From NCBI GenBank assembly GCA_003427395.1, contig BFEA01000155.1, positions 271,515 to 313,968 of the forward strand: DNA of 42,454 nt. The letters run 5' to 3'. The notes beneath the pieces were generated by a model, which saw only the letters and a list, made by a program, of their open reading frames with translations, was not told the origin of the DNA and made no database searches. A program made the position numbers and the translations under genes. Shown here in pieces: positions 41,301 through 42,454 of this stretch (positions are counted from its first letter, which is position 1; the number at the start of each line of letters is the position of its first letter). The DNA comes from Chara braunii. Lineage: Eukaryota > Streptophyta > Charophyceae > Charales > Characeae.

Positions 41301-42454
41301 GCCACGCAGACGAGGGGAGCACGGAGAGTCAATGGATGACTTTTGGCCGTCGCTTTTGCGCAGTTGGCGGAAACTTCCCCTCCCGAACAAAGATGACCCG
41401 GACCGATGGGAGGAGGTACTTCGCCAGCCCCTCTTCGGCAACCGTTGGCTTACTGACAAAAACAGTCGGGTATTGTGCAGCTCAACAGGTCCATGGAAAA
41501 GCTGGGTAAAAAATGGGGTTACCCGTATAAAAGATATCTGGGACTGTGACCACCGCTGTTGGAAAACAGCAGAACAACTTCACAATGCGCTGCGGTACTG
41601 TCAGCATATAGAACATAGTCTGGACATGATTATCGACGCAATACCATTATCCTGGTACAGAATATTAAGGAGGGGCCCTTCACTGCAAGAAGGGGATTGG
41701 GTGGCGACACGAGGGGTCATTGATCAGGTGGGAAGAATTGAAGTAACCCGGACTGAAGACACACTAGTAGAGAGGTACACAGTCAGCAGCTCGGGGGAGC
41801 TTCAAGGGAGCCGGGCCCCCCTTATCTGGCAGGACAAGGAGGCTCTTTTTCGAATCCGAGTCCTTGGGGATGGGGAGAAAGCCTACGCATTCCAACCAGA
41901 CATTGGAATTCAAGACCTCCCCTTTGACCCCGCAGAATGGCAATGGAAACCTGCGGGACTCAAAGCCAACCATACTATCGTGATAACCCTCCATAAGCTG
42001 ACGGTGAAGTCCACATATAAAATGCTCAGACCCAAACATCACCTGAAGGACCGAGTAATTGACCGATGGGCAAAACACCTGAACGTAGACCGTTCCCTTC
42101 TGACGCCGGTACGTTGGTTCCAGGGGCGAAAAGAGAAACCAGCAAAGATCACCTCCTTGCAATGGCAGATTGCCCACCGTTGTTTGCCCACAATGGCATG
42201 GCTGATTGACCACACACATTTGGAACAAAAAGGTCAAGCTCTCCCCTGGTGTGCACGCTGTCTGAGGATTTTTCCCTCACGGAAGAGCGAAGAAACGATT
42301 GAACATGTTTTCATGCAATGCCGAATCGCACAACTTACATGGCGTTGGTGGGACAGAATCTGGAGAAAGATGGTTCCTGATATCCCATGGCCTTGGACCT
42401 GGCGGGCGATACTATTAGGATATTGGCCCCAGGCCCAAGAGGCATCCACATACA
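38327..42454 (+). CDS. LINE-E ORF2: endonuclease-reverse transcriptase (partial, three lesions)
   Basis: Start at 38327, 54 bases after the ORF1 stop. APE: DIRSINVNGL, VVCVQETHL, AGDFNATPDR near 38830, SRIDLILLSD near 39033 and LDHK near 39120. Lesions: in-frame TAG at 38585, a frameshift with TAA near 38741, and a +1 shift near the A8 run at 39325-39332. From there one open frame reaches the window end (over 1,000 codons). RT motifs: GIDGLPKEFW (39901), NYR (40069), IDFEKVYD (40276-40299), VQQGDPIAPFLF (40450-40485) and catalytic FADD (40591-40602). GGLGIIDP (41101) follows, then a C-terminal knuckle with C42250, C42259, H42304 and C42319 (CX2CX14HX4C). All RT catalytic residues are present. 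The frame is easily missed because it has no stop inside the window. Confidence 0.95.

Larger units (their letters stand above)
35018..42454 (+). mobile_element. LINE-E, young non-LTR retrotransposon, runs off window
   Basis: Full ORF1 (35018-38272) and most of ORF2 (38327 to window end) on the plus strand. ORF1 needs two frame changes and the endonuclease part of ORF2 carries three lesions. The RT to knuckle part, from 39388 to 42454, is open without a stop, so this is the least decayed element here. Ambiguous bases (37066, 37117, 37276-37320) lie in the repetitive ORF1 linker. The 3' UTR and tail lie outside. Confidence 0.95.

Overview
This is a eukaryotic, transposon-dominated, essentially intergenic window. 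I see no intact host protein-coding gene. The diagnostic content is non-LTR retrotransposons (LINEs) with APE-type endonuclease, reverse transcriptase and a C-terminal CCHC-like knuckle, poly(A) tails, target-site duplications and many microsatellites. There is also a 710-base assembly gap. No bacterial operons, ribosome binding sites, CRISPR arrays or rRNA genes are visible. The ORF1 design (RRM/DUF4283-like domain plus CCHC knuckle) and the zf-RVT-like end of ORF2 recall L1-type elements of plants, algae, oomycetes and some fungi, but the sequence does not let me name the host.

Layout: (1) 1-165, a perfect 34-bp foldback in CT/GA microsatellite. (2) 170-5962, LINE-A, minus strand, decayed ORF1 and ORF2. 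(3) 7049-11520, LINE-B, minus strand, same broad family, decayed. (4) 11560-15000, GC-rich mosaic without recognisable genes. (5) 15000-17210, an array of hairpins sharing one 19-nt loop but with different, still complementary stems, followed by other hairpin-bearing repeats. (6) 17740-18960, two diverged tandem copies of a hairpin-rich unit of about 820 bp. (7) 19405-21632, ORF1 of LINE-C, minus strand, with no ORF2. (8) 22360-25380, non-coding with poly(T), palindromes and G-rich DNA. (9) 25390-26860, a degenerate tandem array invaded by a SINE-like sequence. (10) 27413-28122, assembly gap. (11) 29700-33780, LINE-D, plus strand, internally deleted, carrying a SINE-like insertion with a 16-bp target duplication and a nearly pure poly(A) insertion with an 18-bp target duplication. 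(12) 33780-35017, repetitive GC-rich DNA. (13) 35018-42454, LINE-E, plus strand, the youngest element. Its reverse transcriptase frame is open for more than 1,000 codons and runs off the window.

How it fits together: the five LINEs are autonomous-type elements or their remains, and their machinery is the likely source of the SINE-like and poly(A)-only insertions. Four of the elements keep alignable ORF1 N-terminal regions although their sequences differ greatly, so several LINE lineages coexist here. The most unusual part is 15.0-19.0 kb. Several unrelated repeat families there keep RNA (or DNA) helices through paired base changes, which suggests a structured non-coding locus rather than random intergenic DNA.
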